64,000 nt of DNA from Thiocystis minor (GCF_016653465.1 NZ_NHSQ01000159.1:1-64000), one strand, 5' to 3'; numbered from the stretch's first letter, positions 52,501 to 61,963 are shown. Notes: a model not told the origin generated them from the sequence alone. Program-made: numbers and translations.

Positions 52501-52979
52501 GGTGCCTCCCAGGGGCCCAGCTCGATCCGTCCAGTCAGCCAGATCACCCCGATCTGATAGCCATGCCCCTGATTTTCCACGATGATGCGCCCGCCGGTCG
52601 AGCTTCCATCCGAGAAAAAGCGGATGACACCGCGCTGATCGTCCAGCATCTCGCGGCTGGCCGTCTCCAATTTGACCGTCAGCCGCGAGGGAAAAGTGAA
52701 ACTGCGATAGCCTTGGAGATCGAGTCGGCGCGCTTCCACGTCGATCAGCAGCTCGGTATCGGTTCCCTGGCGAATGGCCGATTCCCTCGCCAGTCGCAGG
52801 GTGGCGGCGGTACGGCGTGCTGCCGACTTCATTTCAAGTCCTGGAAATGAGGCCGAAAACAGTGATGGAACTGCCGTCATCATGAGTGCGGCGATGGCGA
52901 GCACCACCAGCAGTTCGACGATGGTGAAGCCAGAGTGCCGGGTGCGTGAAAACGCGATGGCAGGTGTATTGACTGACAT
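52497..52979 (-). CDS. gspH: type II secretion pseudopilin GspH
   Basis: 160 aa. Cleavage site HSGFTIVELLVVLAIAALMM after a 16-residue leader. The GspH-like domain has ARRTAATLRLARESAIRQG and FFSDGSSTGGRIIVENQGHGYQI, the family signature. It lies 64 bp downstream of gspG. Confidence 0.93.
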   Translation of the reverse strand: MSVNTPAIAFSRTRHSGFTIVELLVVLAIAALMMTAVPSLFSASFPGLEMKSAARRTAATLRLARESAIRQGTDTELLIDVEARRLDLQGYRSFTFPSRLTVKLETASREMLDDQRGVIRFFSDGSSTGGRIIVENQGHGYQIGVIWLTGRIELGPWEAP

Positions 52980-53043
52980 GGAGCTGATGGGTTGCGCGGC
53001 GCCCTGCGACCTGGCTTTGGATAAACGCTAGCGATTCGACGCG

Positions 53044-53463
53044 CTATTCCCAGTTGCGGATATCGGCGTTCTCGCCTTCGCCGCCATCTCGATTGTCGGC
53101 ACCGAGGGACCAGATGTCGAAACTGCCGTTTTCTCCTGGATAGCGGTATTGATATTCAAAGCCCCAGGGATCTTTCGGGATGTCGCCTTTTTTCAGATAC
53201 GGTCCATTCCAGTTCGGCACGTCGCCAGGCTTTTCGACCAGTGCCTTGATGTCAGTGGGATAATAGCCGAGTTCCAGCCGATACAGATCGAGCGTCGCCG
53301 CAAGGTCTTCGATCTGAAGCTTGGCCGTCTTGGTCTTGGAACTGCCGAGAAACTTCATCACCTGTGGGCCAACCAGACCGGCGAGCAGCCCGAGGATGGC
53401 GAGCACGACGAGCAGTTCGACCAGTGTGAAGCCGCGGCGACGTCTGGAGTTGATTGAATGCAT
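53044..53463 (-). CDS. gspG: type II secretion major pseudopilin GspG
   Basis: 139 aa. Cleavage site RRRGFTLVELLVVLAILGLLAG. C-terminal GspG signature GYYPTDIKALVEKPGDVPNWNGPYLKKGDIPKDPWG and the calcium-binding end FDIWSLGADNRDGGEGENADI. It forms the body of the pseudopilus. Confidence 0.96.
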   Translation of the reverse strand: MHSINSRRRRGFTLVELLVVLAILGLLAGLVGPQVMKFLGSSKTKTAKLQIEDLAATLDLYRLELGYYPTDIKALVEKPGDVPNWNGPYLKKGDIPKDPWGFEYQYRYPGENGSFDIWSLGADNRDGGEGENADIRNWE

Positions 53464-53556
53464 CTGGATACCTCGATTCCCGTGCTTGGTTTGAATGATT
53501 GTGCGCGGGTATTTTAGGACGCAAGGGTGGAGTGGCCAAGAGTGGATGCGGGCCAG

Positions 53557-54765
53557 TCAAAAGACCAGCTCGTTGGCCCCCAATATGGCCATCAGAATGG
53601 ACATGATGATGCCGGCTACGATCACTCCAAGTCCGATGATCAGCATCGGCTCCAGCATGGTAAGCATACTCTGAACGCTGGTTCGAGTCTCCCGATCATA
53701 GATGTTTGCCACCTTGGCCAGCATGGCGTCCAGACTACCCGACTCCTCGCCGACGCGGATCATCTGGAGCGCCAGATCCGGCAGCGCCTGAAGTCGCACC
53801 AGTGGCCCGGCAAGCCCCCGGCCATGTTTGAGGTCGTCGCCCGCTTCGTTCAGCAGGCCGGACAGTTTGCGATTGGACACTACCTCCCGGGCCAGCGTGA
53901 GTGCGTTGAGCAGCGGCAGGCCGTTTTTCAGCAATGTCGACAATGTGTGGCAGAGCCGGGCGGTCTCCATTTTCCAGATCAGATCGCCAAACAGGGGTAG
54001 GTCAAGTACCTTGTGATCGAACCGCTCGCGAACCACGGGATTTTGCATCCAGCGTTCAAGAACCACCGCGATCAAGGCGATCGCACACAGCATGGCCCAC
54101 CAATAGTTTCGAAACAGATCGCCCGCCGCGACCACGATTTGTGTCGGCAACGGCAGAGCCTCGCCCATGTCCTCGAACAGCACCGTGAACTGCGGGACCA
54201 CGAACACCAGCAGCATGATGACCGAGAGCGCGGCGACGAACAGCAGAATGGCGGGGTAAACCAGAGCGGAGGTGACGGTCTGGCGCAGTTCGGCGACCCG
54301 CTCCAGATAATCGGCCAGACGATCGAGCACCTGATCCAGTGCTCCGCTCGCCTCGCCAGCCTTGACCATGTTGACATAGAGCCGCGGAAACTGACCGTCC
54401 TGGACATCCAACGCGCTGGAAAAGGTGGACCCTCCACGCACCCGTTCCTGAAGGTCCGAAAGGACGTAGACCAGGTGTTCCTGCTCGGTGAGATCCACCA
54501 GAATCTGCAGCGAGCGGTCCAGGGTCATGCCTGCTTCCAGGAGCGTTGCCAGCTCACGGGTTAGAATACCGATCTCTTTTTGGCTCAGCCGCCGCCGCCG
54601 CGCACGTCTCAGCTGGGTAAACAGGCTTTTGGATGTGCGGGCCTGGATCAGGATCAACCCATCCTTTTGCAGCCGACGCATCACGTCCGCCTCGTCCGTG
54701 GCCTCAAGCTCGCCCTCGAGGTACTCGCCATCGAGTTTGACGGCCTTATAGAAAAATTTTGGCAT
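53557..54765 (-). CDS. gspF: type II secretion inner-membrane protein GspF
   Basis: 402 aa. Start at MPKFFYKAVKLDGEYLEGELEA (54765). Two T2SSF domains, each helical and followed by membrane helices: first with ILTRELATLLEAGMTLDRSLQIL, second with ETARLCHTLSTLLKNGLPLLNALTLARE. The C-terminus ends MLTMLEPMLIIGLGVIVAGIIMSILMAI. Platform for the assembly ATPase. Confidence 0.95.
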   Translation of the reverse strand: MPKFFYKAVKLDGEYLEGELEATDEADVMRRLQKDGLILIQARTSKSLFTQLRRARRRRLSQKEIGILTRELATLLEAGMTLDRSLQILVDLTEQEHLVYVLSDLQERVRGGSTFSSALDVQDGQFPRLYVNMVKAGEASGALDQVLDRLADYLERVAELRQTVTSALVYPAILLFVAALSVIMLLVFVVPQFTVLFEDMGEALPLPTQIVVAAGDLFRNYWWAMLCAIALIAVVLERWMQNPVVRERFDHKVLDLPLFGDLIWKMETARLCHTLSTLLKNGLPLLNALTLAREVVSNRKLSGLLNEAGDDLKHGRGLAGPLVRLQALPDLALQMIRVGEESGSLDAMLAKVANIYDRETRTSVQSMLTMLEPMLIIGLGVIVAGIIMSILMAILGANELVF

Positions 54766-54840
54766 TGCAACCGCGTCCGGAGTGATCTGCGATCTTTTGA
54801 ATGAATCCTGTCTCACCGTCAGTGATCGGCAAGCTGAGGT

Positions 54841-56619
54841 TTAGTTGTCCTCGGCCACGCGCAGGACTTCTTCGATGGTCGTGCGGCCATCGAGCGCTTT
54901 ACGCAGCCCATCCTGGTACATGGTTTCCATCCCCTCGTCGACGGCAATCCGCCGGATCTCGGTTGCGGTGGCGTGGCCGAGCACCGCCTTGCGGATCTGA
55001 TCCGTCATCATCAAGACCTCGGTGATGACCAGACGGCCACGATAACCGGTGCCGTTGCAAGCCTCGCAGCCAACCGCTCGATGCAGATCGATGTCATTGG
55101 AGACGCCAGCCATATGGGCGAAGCGCTCGGCCAGCTCGGGGAGTGCGCGATAGGACGCCCGACAGTGCGGACAGAGCCGGCGCACCAGACGCTGGGCGAG
55201 GATGCCATTGATGGTGGAGGTGAGCAGATAATCCTCGACGCCCATGTCCAGCAGACGGGTGACGCCGCTGGCGGCATCGTTGGTGTGCAGGGTGGAGAGC
55301 ACGACATGTCCGGTCAACGCCGACTGCACCGCGATCCGCGCGGTCTCCAGGTCGCGCATTTCGCCGACCATGATGATGTCGGGATCCTGCCGGACGATGG
55401 CGCGCAGCGCGCCGGAGAAGGTCATGCCGATCGCCGCCTTGACCTGGATCTGGTTGATGCCCGGCAACTGGTACTCGACCGGATCCTCAACCGTGATGAT
55501 CTTGCGTTCCTCGGTGTTGAGACGGCTGAGCGCGGTATAGAGGGTGGTGCTTTTGCCCGAACCGGTCGGTCCGGTCACCAGCAGGATGCCGTAAGGCTGC
55601 TCCAGAATCACCCGGAGACGTTCGCGCGGCGAGCCATCGAACCCGAGCGCGTCAAGATCGAAGCGCACGCTTTCCTTGTCGAGCAGACGCATCACCACGC
55701 TCTCGCCGAACATGGTCGGCACCGTCGAGACGCGCAGATCGAGCTCCTTGCCCTGGATGCGGATCGGGATGCGTCCGTCCTGGGGCAGACGGCGTTCGGC
55801 GATATTGAGCTTGGCCATGATCTTGACCCGCGAGATGACGGCGGCGGTGGAGCGCACGGGCGGCGCGTCGACCTCTTTCAGGATGCCGTCAACCCGATAG
55901 CGTACCTTTAATGCGTCGGCGAACGGTTCGATGTGGATGTCCGAGGCGCGCGATTCCACCGCTTTCTGAATGAGCTGATTGACCATGCGGATGACCGGCG
56001 CCTCGCTGGCCAGATCCTTGAGATGTTCGATGTCTTCTTCATCGAAATCGCCGAAGTCGGCATCCGGATCCGTGGGCGTCTCCTCGACCTTTTCATAGAG
56101 ACGCTCGATCGCGGCCTCGATCTCGGTCGGCAGGGCCACCGAGGCTTGCACCGCTTTGCCCGCCGCCATCTGGATTGCCGCAATGACAAAGCCGTCGATA
56201 GGGTTGGCCAGCGCGACCTCGATGTGCCGCTCATCGTCGGCCAGTGGCAGTACGCGGGAGTCCTTGAGGAAGCGTAATGAAAAAAGGTCTTCGCGCACTG
56301 GCTCGCTTGGAAAGGTCGTGGCGTCCGCGAGTGGCAGTTGCAGTACCTCGGACATGGTCCGGGCCATGTCACGCTCCGAGATCAAGCCCAGACGCACCAG
56401 CATCGGCAGCAAATTGTCGCCGCCATCCTCGGCCAGGCGCCGCGCCCGCGCGAGATCGCCGGGCGTCAGTTTACCCTGCGCCTGGAGCGAGGCGACCACG
56501 CCTGCCTCGGGACTGATGTCATGAGTTACGTGCGATGTCTCGTCGAGAGAGGCATCGCCTGGATCGTCGCGCAACGCGCGGATGACGGGGGCTTCGTCGA
56601 TGGTGGTGTCGTCTTGCAT
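54841..56619 (-). CDS. gspE: type II secretion ATPase GspE
   Basis: 592 aa. Start MQDDTTIDEAP (56619) with an AAGGGA binding site. N-terminal GspE_N/XpsE-like domain, Walker A LVTGPTGSGKSTTLYTAL, IITVEDPVEYQLPGINQIQV, DPDIIMVGEMRDLETARIA and HTNDAASGVTRLL. The CPHC and CEAC pairs form the zinc-binding motif. First T2SS gene, so the promoter should lie upstream of 56619 or of the sugar-transferase gene. Confidence 0.96.
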   Translation of the reverse strand: MQDDTTIDEAPVIRALRDDPGDASLDETSHVTHDISPEAGVVASLQAQGKLTPGDLARARRLAEDGGDNLLPMLVRLGLISERDMARTMSEVLQLPLADATTFPSEPVREDLFSLRFLKDSRVLPLADDERHIEVALANPIDGFVIAAIQMAAGKAVQASVALPTEIEAAIERLYEKVEETPTDPDADFGDFDEEDIEHLKDLASEAPVIRMVNQLIQKAVESRASDIHIEPFADALKVRYRVDGILKEVDAPPVRSTAAVISRVKIMAKLNIAERRLPQDGRIPIRIQGKELDLRVSTVPTMFGESVVMRLLDKESVRFDLDALGFDGSPRERLRVILEQPYGILLVTGPTGSGKSTTLYTALSRLNTEERKIITVEDPVEYQLPGINQIQVKAAIGMTFSGALRAIVRQDPDIIMVGEMRDLETARIAVQSALTGHVVLSTLHTNDAASGVTRLLDMGVEDYLLTSTINGILAQRLVRRLCPHCRASYRALPELAERFAHMAGVSNDIDLHRAVGCEACNGTGYRGRLVITEVLMMTDQIRKAVLGHATATEIRRIAVDEGMETMYQDGLRKALDGRTTIEEVLRVAEDN

Positions 56620-56680
56620 CAGGGTCTTTCCCTTGGTGCGTTCAGGATCAGGCAGTTGAGTGAACCCTTGCAAGCGTGCC

Positions 56681-56818
56681 TCACCGGACGAAATCCGGCG
56701 CAATCCGATCGAGATTGAAGCGCAGCCAATAGGCCAGGAACCAGCTTGCCGGGATGGTCAACAGGTCATGGGCAAAGACCGCGATCCGGGATCGCAGCCG
56801 GTCGATCATCGGATTCAT
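56681..56818 (-). pseudogene. N-terminal remnant of a CapD/WbpM-like nucleoside-diphosphate-sugar epimerase
   Basis: 45 codons from ATG 56818 (ATGA overlap with the preceding gene). They read RLRSRIAVFAHDLLTIPASWFLAYWLRFN, the first membrane helix region of CapD/WbpM-type polysaccharide biosynthesis proteins, which are near 600-650 aa. After FVR comes TGA, and the following sequence is not epimerase but the upstream region of gspE. The overlap shows the original operon position. Probably non-functional. Confidence 0.7.
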
Positions 56819-57936
56819 GGGCGATTCGGTGTCGACCTTGGGTTGTGCGGAGTCGTAGCTCTTGCGCTGAGCGGAGTCGAAGTGCGCTCGATCAGCCCCA
56901 CCTTGATGTGAATCAGGATATAGATGGTCGTCCAGGCCCCGAGCAATAACCATTGCTCGTGCACTTGCAATCGGGGCGATGCAACTGCGCAGGCGGCCGC
57001 GGCCGCCATGAGCAGATAACCACGCAGCAGGGTTTTGCGATGACCCCAGCCAGCGAGAACCAGGCGCTGGTAGTGATGGGAGCGGTGCGGCTCCCAGATG
57101 TGCTCATGCCGCATCAGTCTGGCCAGAAGCGTCCAGGTTGCGTCGACGATGAAAGGCGAGAAGGCAAGCCAGGCGGTCCAGAGTGGAAACAGGCCGAGCT
57201 GGACGCCCCAGAGCGATAGACCAGCGGCCAGCAAGCCGAGGCTTGAGGAGCCTGCGTCGCCAAGAAAAATGCGTGCCGGCGGATAATTTACGAGCAGAAA
57301 TCCTGCGGCGGCGGCGGCGATACAGGTGGCGACGAGACCGAACAGCGGCTCGCCGCCTGACCAGCCCAGAATCGCCAGTGCCGCGAAACCGAAGACCGCC
57401 ATGCCGCCAGCGAAACCATCCATGCCGTCCATGAAATTATAGAGATTGATCATCCAGATAATGTAAAGGAGGGTCAGGCCGCCGCCCACCAGCGCGGGTA
57501 GGGTCAGCATGATTCCTGGCAAGTCGAGAACCGCCCAGTGCAAGCCGCCAGCGATCAGGAGCAGTGCCCCCGACAAATGGGTCAGGAGTCTCATCCAGGG
57601 TGACACATCGCCCAGATCGTCGAGAAACGAAATGGTGGCCACAAGTGCCAGTGCCGCGCACAGCCAGGCGTATTCAAGTGCGTAAATACCCAGTCCTGCC
57701 AGTATGAACAGTGGCACGAGCACGCTCGACAAGACCGCCAGGCCGCCGGTGCGGGGCACCGGGGTACTGTGGAGCGAGCGGTGGTTCGGCAGATCCATGG
57801 GGCCACGGCCAGCCGTCGCGCCAGATGCGAGCCAGCCAGCGACGAGCGCACTAAAGAACAACGAGGCGATGGGCGCGGCGGCCAGAGTCGGCAGCGCCAT
57901 GCCGTCGAGGACAAGCATTGGCCGCTCAGGATTCAT
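56815..57936 (-). CDS. WecA/WbpL-like undecaprenyl-phosphate glycosyltransferase
   Basis: 373 aa, about 10 membrane helices, MraY/WecA/WbpL family, which attaches the first sugar phosphate to undecaprenyl phosphate for O-antigen or other surface glycans. Motifs: PNHRSLHSTPVPRTGGLAV, SFLDDLGDVSP, NLYNFMDGMDGFAGGMA and FLGDAGSSSLGLLAAGLSL (metal and uridine site), and HEHIWEPHRSHHYQRLV in the cytoplasmic loop typical of WbpL. The last 25 residues are encoded by a repeat and look unlike the family. Confidence 0.9.
   Translation of the reverse strand: MNPERPMLVLDGMALPTLAAAPIASLFFSALVAGWLASGATAGRGPMDLPNHRSLHSTPVPRTGGLAVLSSVLVPLFILAGLGIYALEYAWLCAALALVATISFLDDLGDVSPWMRLLTHLSGALLLIAGGLHWAVLDLPGIMLTLPALVGGGLTLLYIIWMINLYNFMDGMDGFAGGMAVFGFAALAILGWSGGEPLFGLVATCIAAAAAGFLLVNYPPARIFLGDAGSSSLGLLAAGLSLWGVQLGLFPLWTAWLAFSPFIVDATWTLLARLMRHEHIWEPHRSHHYQRLVLAGWGHRKTLLRGYLLMAAAAACAVASPRLQVHEQWLLLGAWTTIYILIHIKVGLIERTSTPLSARATTPHNPRSTPNRP
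56862..56887. repeat. CTGAGCGGAGTCGAAG dispersed repeat inside the 3' end of the glycosyltransferase gene
   Basis: TTGCGCTGAGCGGAGTCGAAG begins at 56862 and a degenerate copy (GTGCGGAGTCGTAG) precedes it at about 56846-56859. The motif is a well-known short dispersed repeat in many bacterial genomes. Here it encodes STPLSARATTPHNP at the tail of the protein. Confidence 0.55.
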
Positions 57937-58030
57937 CGCGCCCGTCCCGAGCGAAGCCGACGGGATGGATCGAAAAGCAAAACGGGTTCGCAGCGGGCGG
58001 TTCGGGTGACAAAAGCACCGCCGTATCGGT

Positions 58031-58588
58031 TCATACGGCAGCTCTGACCAGGGCGTTGTCCACTTGATCGCGACAGTCGCGGCCCCGCAGCAACTCGATC
58101 AGTTGTAGTGCAAAATCCATGGCGGTTCCCGGACCGCGACTCGTCACCACCAGCCCGTCCGCTACCACGGGTGTATCGACGAACTGGACGCGCGGATAAG
58201 CGTTCGCGTTCACCGATCCCGGATAGCAGGTCGCCGTCTTGTCATCGAGCAGACCGGCGCGCGCCAGTACCTTGGGGGCGGCGCAGATCGCCGCCGTATA
58301 GCGCCCGGCGGACTGCTGACGGCGCAACAGGGCGATGACCCGCTCATCCTTTTCCAGATGGTCGGCGCCGGGCAGTCCACCGGGCAGCACGATCATTTCG
58401 AAGCCCTCGTCCAGGACGGCGTCAAGCGTGGTATCGGCCAGCAGCACCGTACCGCGACTGGCGGTCACGGGGCCATCCTGCAGACTGGCCGTGACCACGT
58501 CGATGTCGGCGCGACGCAGCAGGTCGATGATGGTCACGGCCTCCAGCTCTTCACAACCTTGCGCGAGGGGAACCAGTACCCGGGGCAT
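58031..58588 (-). CDS. yajL: DJ-1/PfpI family protein (YajL-like)
   Basis: 185 aa. Conserved N-terminal glutamate in QGCEELEAVTIIDLLRRA and nucleophile cysteine in YTAAICAAPKVLARAGLL. GGLPGADHL and the RGPGTAMDFALQLIELL tail are typical of the YajL/DJ-1 branch. Proposed roles are oxidative-stress chaperone or deglycase. A 94-bp gap separates it from the glycosyltransferase gene. Confidence 0.92.
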   Translation of the reverse strand: MPRVLVPLAQGCEELEAVTIIDLLRRADIDVVTASLQDGPVTASRGTVLLADTTLDAVLDEGFEMIVLPGGLPGADHLEKDERVIALLRRQQSAGRYTAAICAAPKVLARAGLLDDKTATCYPGSVNANAYPRVQFVDTPVVADGLVVTSRGPGTAMDFALQLIELLRGRDCRDQVDNALVRAAV

Positions 58589-58608
58589 GTTTTGTCTCCG
58601 ACAAGAGT

Positions 58609-59937
58609 TTACTGATTGACAGACCGTCCGAGGATATTCAATCCCTTGAGCACATTCAACGCCTCCGCCAGTTGGAAATCCTCGGCGACAAGCGGCGACT
58701 TTGCGGTTTTTTCCTTGGCTTGATCCGCTGGCGTTTCCTGACCGAGGTGACGAATCAGATCCGCTTCTTTCAGTGCGCTCATATCCTGTTCGGTGAGCGG
58801 TTTGAATTCGCCGCGTTCGAGCTTGATGTCCGGCGTGATGCCTTGGGCTTGAATCGAACGCCCCGATGGCGTGTAGTAGCGCGCTGTCGTCAGTTTGAGC
58901 GCGCTGGTGTCGTCGATCGGAACGATCGTCTGGACCGAGCCCTTACCGAAGGTTTGGGTGCCCATAATGACGGCGCGCTTGTTATCCTGCAGGGCGCCGG
59001 CGACAATCTCGGAGGCAGATGCACTACCGCCGTTGACGAGTACGATGATGGGCGCGCCTGCCAGGACATCGTCGGGACCAGCCTTGAACTGCATTTTGCT
59101 GTCTTTAACGCGTCCTTGGGTATAGACGATCAGACCGCCCGTTAAAAAGGCATCGCTGACCCCCACCGCGCCGTTCAGGACTCCGCCAGGATTATTGCGC
59201 AGATCCAGTACCAGTCCATTCAGGACGCCGTCGTTCGCGCGCTTCAATTCCTCGATGGCCTTCAGCATGTCCTCGGTCGTGGGGCCCTGGAAATTCGCGA
59301 GTCGCACGTAACCAAAACCCGGTTCGAGCGTTCGGCTTTTGACGCTCGCGACCTGGATCACCGCGCGCTCGATGGTCAGCTCGAAGGGTTTTTGATCTGG
59401 TCCACGCAAAATTGTGAGTTGGATTTTGGTTCCGGGCTCCCCGCGCATCAATTTAACCGCATCGTTCAGACTCAAACCTTTCACTGGCTTGTCATCGATA
59501 CGGATGATCGTGTCTCCCGCCTGTACGCCAGCCCGGTGGGCGGGTGTGTCGTCAATGGGGGCGATCACCTTGACGAAGCCGTCTTCCAAGCCAACCTCAA
59601 TGCCGAGACCGCCGAATTCTCCGCTGGTTCCGACTTGCAAGTCGCGGTATTCCTCGTCGTTAAGGTAGGCGGAGTGAGGATCGAGTCCGGCGAGCATTCC
59701 ACGAATAGCATTTTCGATCAAGGACTTGTCTTCCGCCTCTTCGACATAGTCCGCTTTAATCCTGCCGAAGACATCGGCGAATGTCCGTAACTCATCAAGG
59801 GGTAGATTCTGCGCTTGTGATGGGGGACTCGCCGGAGCGGGCAGCGTCCCCTCGGCGTGTGCTATCCCGCTGTGACGGTTTGCTGCGCTGACAAGGATTC
59901 CAACGCTAAACAGCAATGCAAACTGAGGGCGCATCAT
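58609..59937 (-). CDS. ctpA: C-terminal processing protease, S41 family
   Basis: 442 aa periplasmic protease. N-terminal signal sequence (LLFSVGILVSAANRHSGIA), a PDZ domain (GLGIEVGLEDGFVKVIAPIDDTPAHRAGVQAGDTIIRID), and the S41 catalytic part with VNGGSASASEIVAGALQD (serine) and GTQTFGKGSVQTIV (lysine). Downstream of envC in the same order as Pseudomonas. Confidence 0.95.
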   Translation of the reverse strand: MMRPQFALLFSVGILVSAANRHSGIAHAEGTLPAPASPPSQAQNLPLDELRTFADVFGRIKADYVEEAEDKSLIENAIRGMLAGLDPHSAYLNDEEYRDLQVGTSGEFGGLGIEVGLEDGFVKVIAPIDDTPAHRAGVQAGDTIIRIDDKPVKGLSLNDAVKLMRGEPGTKIQLTILRGPDQKPFELTIERAVIQVASVKSRTLEPGFGYVRLANFQGPTTEDMLKAIEELKRANDGVLNGLVLDLRNNPGGVLNGAVGVSDAFLTGGLIVYTQGRVKDSKMQFKAGPDDVLAGAPIIVLVNGGSASASEIVAGALQDNKRAVIMGTQTFGKGSVQTIVPIDDTSALKLTTARYYTPSGRSIQAQGITPDIKLERGEFKPLTEQDMSALKEADLIRHLGQETPADQAKEKTAKSPLVAEDFQLAEALNVLKGLNILGRSVNQ

Positions 59938-60162
59938 GGTGTCGATAAATTCTAGCCAGTTTTAGAGTGTGTGCCATTTGGATCAGACACACTTTCTTGG
60001 GGTGGGTCGGGGGATATGGGCCGAGACCGCCGTAGGATCGCATGTTTTCCGGCCGATCAAAAGATCGGCTTAAGACGTAAATGGCGTGTGTTAGGGCTGC
60101 CAGGAACTCGCCGGGCACAAATGTCGATGTTGCATTGATTGAGATGGCAGGTCAGCGAACGA

Positions 60163-61446
60163 TCACGGGTTCGCTACGGCTTCCTGCCTGCCAGGTCCGT
60201 CGCACCAGGCGACCGGGTCGTATGGGTGTCCGTTATGTCGGATCGCAAAATACAGCATTGGCTTGTCGCGTCCGCCACTGTTCCCGCTGAGGGCAATCTC
60301 CTCGCCGGTCGCAACCCACTCGCCAAGTTCCCGGAGCAGCGCTTGATTGTGGCCATACAGTGTCATGAAGCCATCGCCGTGATCGATCACCAGGAGCAGC
60401 CCGAAGCCGCGCAGCCAATCAGCATATACTACTCGTCCGCCGTTCACCGCTCGCACCTCTTCACCCTCGCGCGCTTCCAGCAACACGCCGTCCCAACGCA
60501 GTTCCGAGTCTTCCTTCCGGTCGCCAAAATTCGTCAGGAGGCGGCCTTCCAGGAGGGGCCAGGCAAGTTTGCCCTTACGCTCCCGAAACGGTGCGCGATC
60601 AATGTCCAGTTCGGCCCGTATCTGTGCCCGCTGTCGCAAATGTTCAACCAACAAGCGGAGCGAGTCGGCGTCTTTATGCAGGGTTTGCAGGTTTTCCGCC
60701 CGGCTTGCAATGGTTTCCTCCAGTTGTGTCAAGACCAGGGCGCGTTGTTGCTTGGCCTGTTCCAACCGCAGACGGGTTGCCTCTTGACTCCGGGCCAGCT
60801 CGGCGAGACGCGCCGCCTCCTGTTCGGCATCGCGCGCCAGATCGGCAAGACGTTCCGCGCGCTGCTGGACCGACAGAATCCGCCGTACCCGCTCCCGATT
60901 GAAGTATGCAAAATAGGACATGACCCGGCTGGCCTGGGTTGGATCCTCCTGATTGAGGAGCAGCCGCAACCGGTCCGCGCGTCCAATCACATAGGCCATG
61001 CGCACCAGTTCGGTCAAGAGATCCTGTTCCTTGCGCAAGGCTTGACGTTCCTCTGCCTGGCGCGTCCTGAGTGCGGTGGCCACGCGTGTTTGTTCTCGCA
61101 CAAGACGTTCGAGTTCACGATTGGCCAGGCTTAATTCGGCAACATTTCGCTCACGCGCTTCCAACTCGGCGATGAGCGCTCGCCGCTCGGCCTCATGTCC
61201 GATCAGTTCTGCACCGATCGTTTCGCGCTGCCGCTCCATATCGATCAATTCCTGCTCGCTTCGTTCGAGACTGGGATCGTCCTCGGCACTCACTGCGGGA
61301 GACGGCCCAGCCAACAAGATGCAGAGTAGCCAAAGAGACAGGTGGTGCTGGAATCGTCGGTGCAGAAGCAAATCGTGTATGATTGATGGCTTTGTGATGC
61401 ATTCCGCGCGGAATACAGCAAAGCGGTAACGAGAGACATTGAGCAT
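60163..61446 (-). CDS. envC: EnvC-like murein hydrolase activator
   Basis: 427 aa. Start at MLNVSRYRF (61446); an in-frame extension to 61932 overlaps the divergent regulator gene. Signal peptide ends near SPAVSAED. A long coiled-coil (residues about 60-280) precedes a LytM/M23 domain whose first metal ligands are missing (RWDGVLLEA instead of H.G.D.A) and whose last is LYFAIR instead of LHFEIR; only MTLYGHN keeps a histidine. This fits EnvC, which activates amidases rather than cutting peptidoglycan. The 225-bp gap to ctpA shows no gene. Confidence 0.93.
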   Translation of the reverse strand: MLNVSRYRFAVFRAECITKPSIIHDLLLHRRFQHHLSLWLLCILLAGPSPAVSAEDDPSLERSEQELIDMERQRETIGAELIGHEAERRALIAELEARERNVAELSLANRELERLVREQTRVATALRTRQAEERQALRKEQDLLTELVRMAYVIGRADRLRLLLNQEDPTQASRVMSYFAYFNRERVRRILSVQQRAERLADLARDAEQEAARLAELARSQEATRLRLEQAKQQRALVLTQLEETIASRAENLQTLHKDADSLRLLVEHLRQRAQIRAELDIDRAPFRERKGKLAWPLLEGRLLTNFGDRKEDSELRWDGVLLEAREGEEVRAVNGGRVVYADWLRGFGLLLVIDHGDGFMTLYGHNQALLRELGEWVATGEEIALSGNSGGRDKPMLYFAIRHNGHPYDPVAWCDGPGRQEAVANP

Positions 61447-61572
61447 CGGAGAGACCAAGGTGATCGGAACCCGAACGTTCATGGACCATTTGTCGATGGT
61501 GCGAACTCTTCGCAGTCGGCAAGGAAAGAGTTTATTATTGTATGGTGATACATTAATCAGATACGTTTTCAA

Positions 61573-61941
61573 ATGGTGACAAACCTGAGCCATTCTTCCC
61601 AACCGATTCTGAACCGACCCGAGAACGACCGAGACGACATCGAGCTCTTCGCGGATGACGACGATATCGAACGAGCTTCGCGTTCCCTGAAAGCCATGTC
61701 TCATCCTCTGCGACTCAAGATCCTCTGCACGCTTGGAGATCGAGAGATCAGCGTGCAGGAAATCGTCGATCATGTCGGGACATCCCAGAGCAACATTTCT
61801 CAGCATCTTGCCATTCTTCGTGACAAGGGGATCCTGGCCTCCCGTAAGGATGCTAATCGTGTCTATTATCGGGTTAGCGACGGACGTACCCTGCGCTTGA
61901 TTGGGATGATGCGTGAGGTTTTTTGCCATCACGTCGGCTAG
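61573..61941 (+). CDS. ArsR-family transcriptional regulator
   Basis: 122 aa winged helix protein: SRSLKAMSHPLRLKILCTLGDREISVQEIVDHVGTSQSNISQHLAILRDKGILASRKDANRVYYRVSD. An acidic N-terminal extension (RPENDRDDIELFADDDDIE) precedes it. The metal-binding ELCVCDL motif is absent; the cysteines are at LCTLG and near the end (VFCHHVG). The effector is unknown. It is divergent from envC by 126 bp and followed by a terminator and a rhodanese gene. Confidence 0.9.
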   Translation: MVTNLSHSSQPILNRPENDRDDIELFADDDDIERASRSLKAMSHPLRLKILCTLGDREISVQEIVDHVGTSQSNISQHLAILRDKGILASRKDANRVYYRVSDGRTLRLIGMMREVFCHHVG

Positions 61942-61963
61942 CGTCCTTGTCCGATCCGGGATG

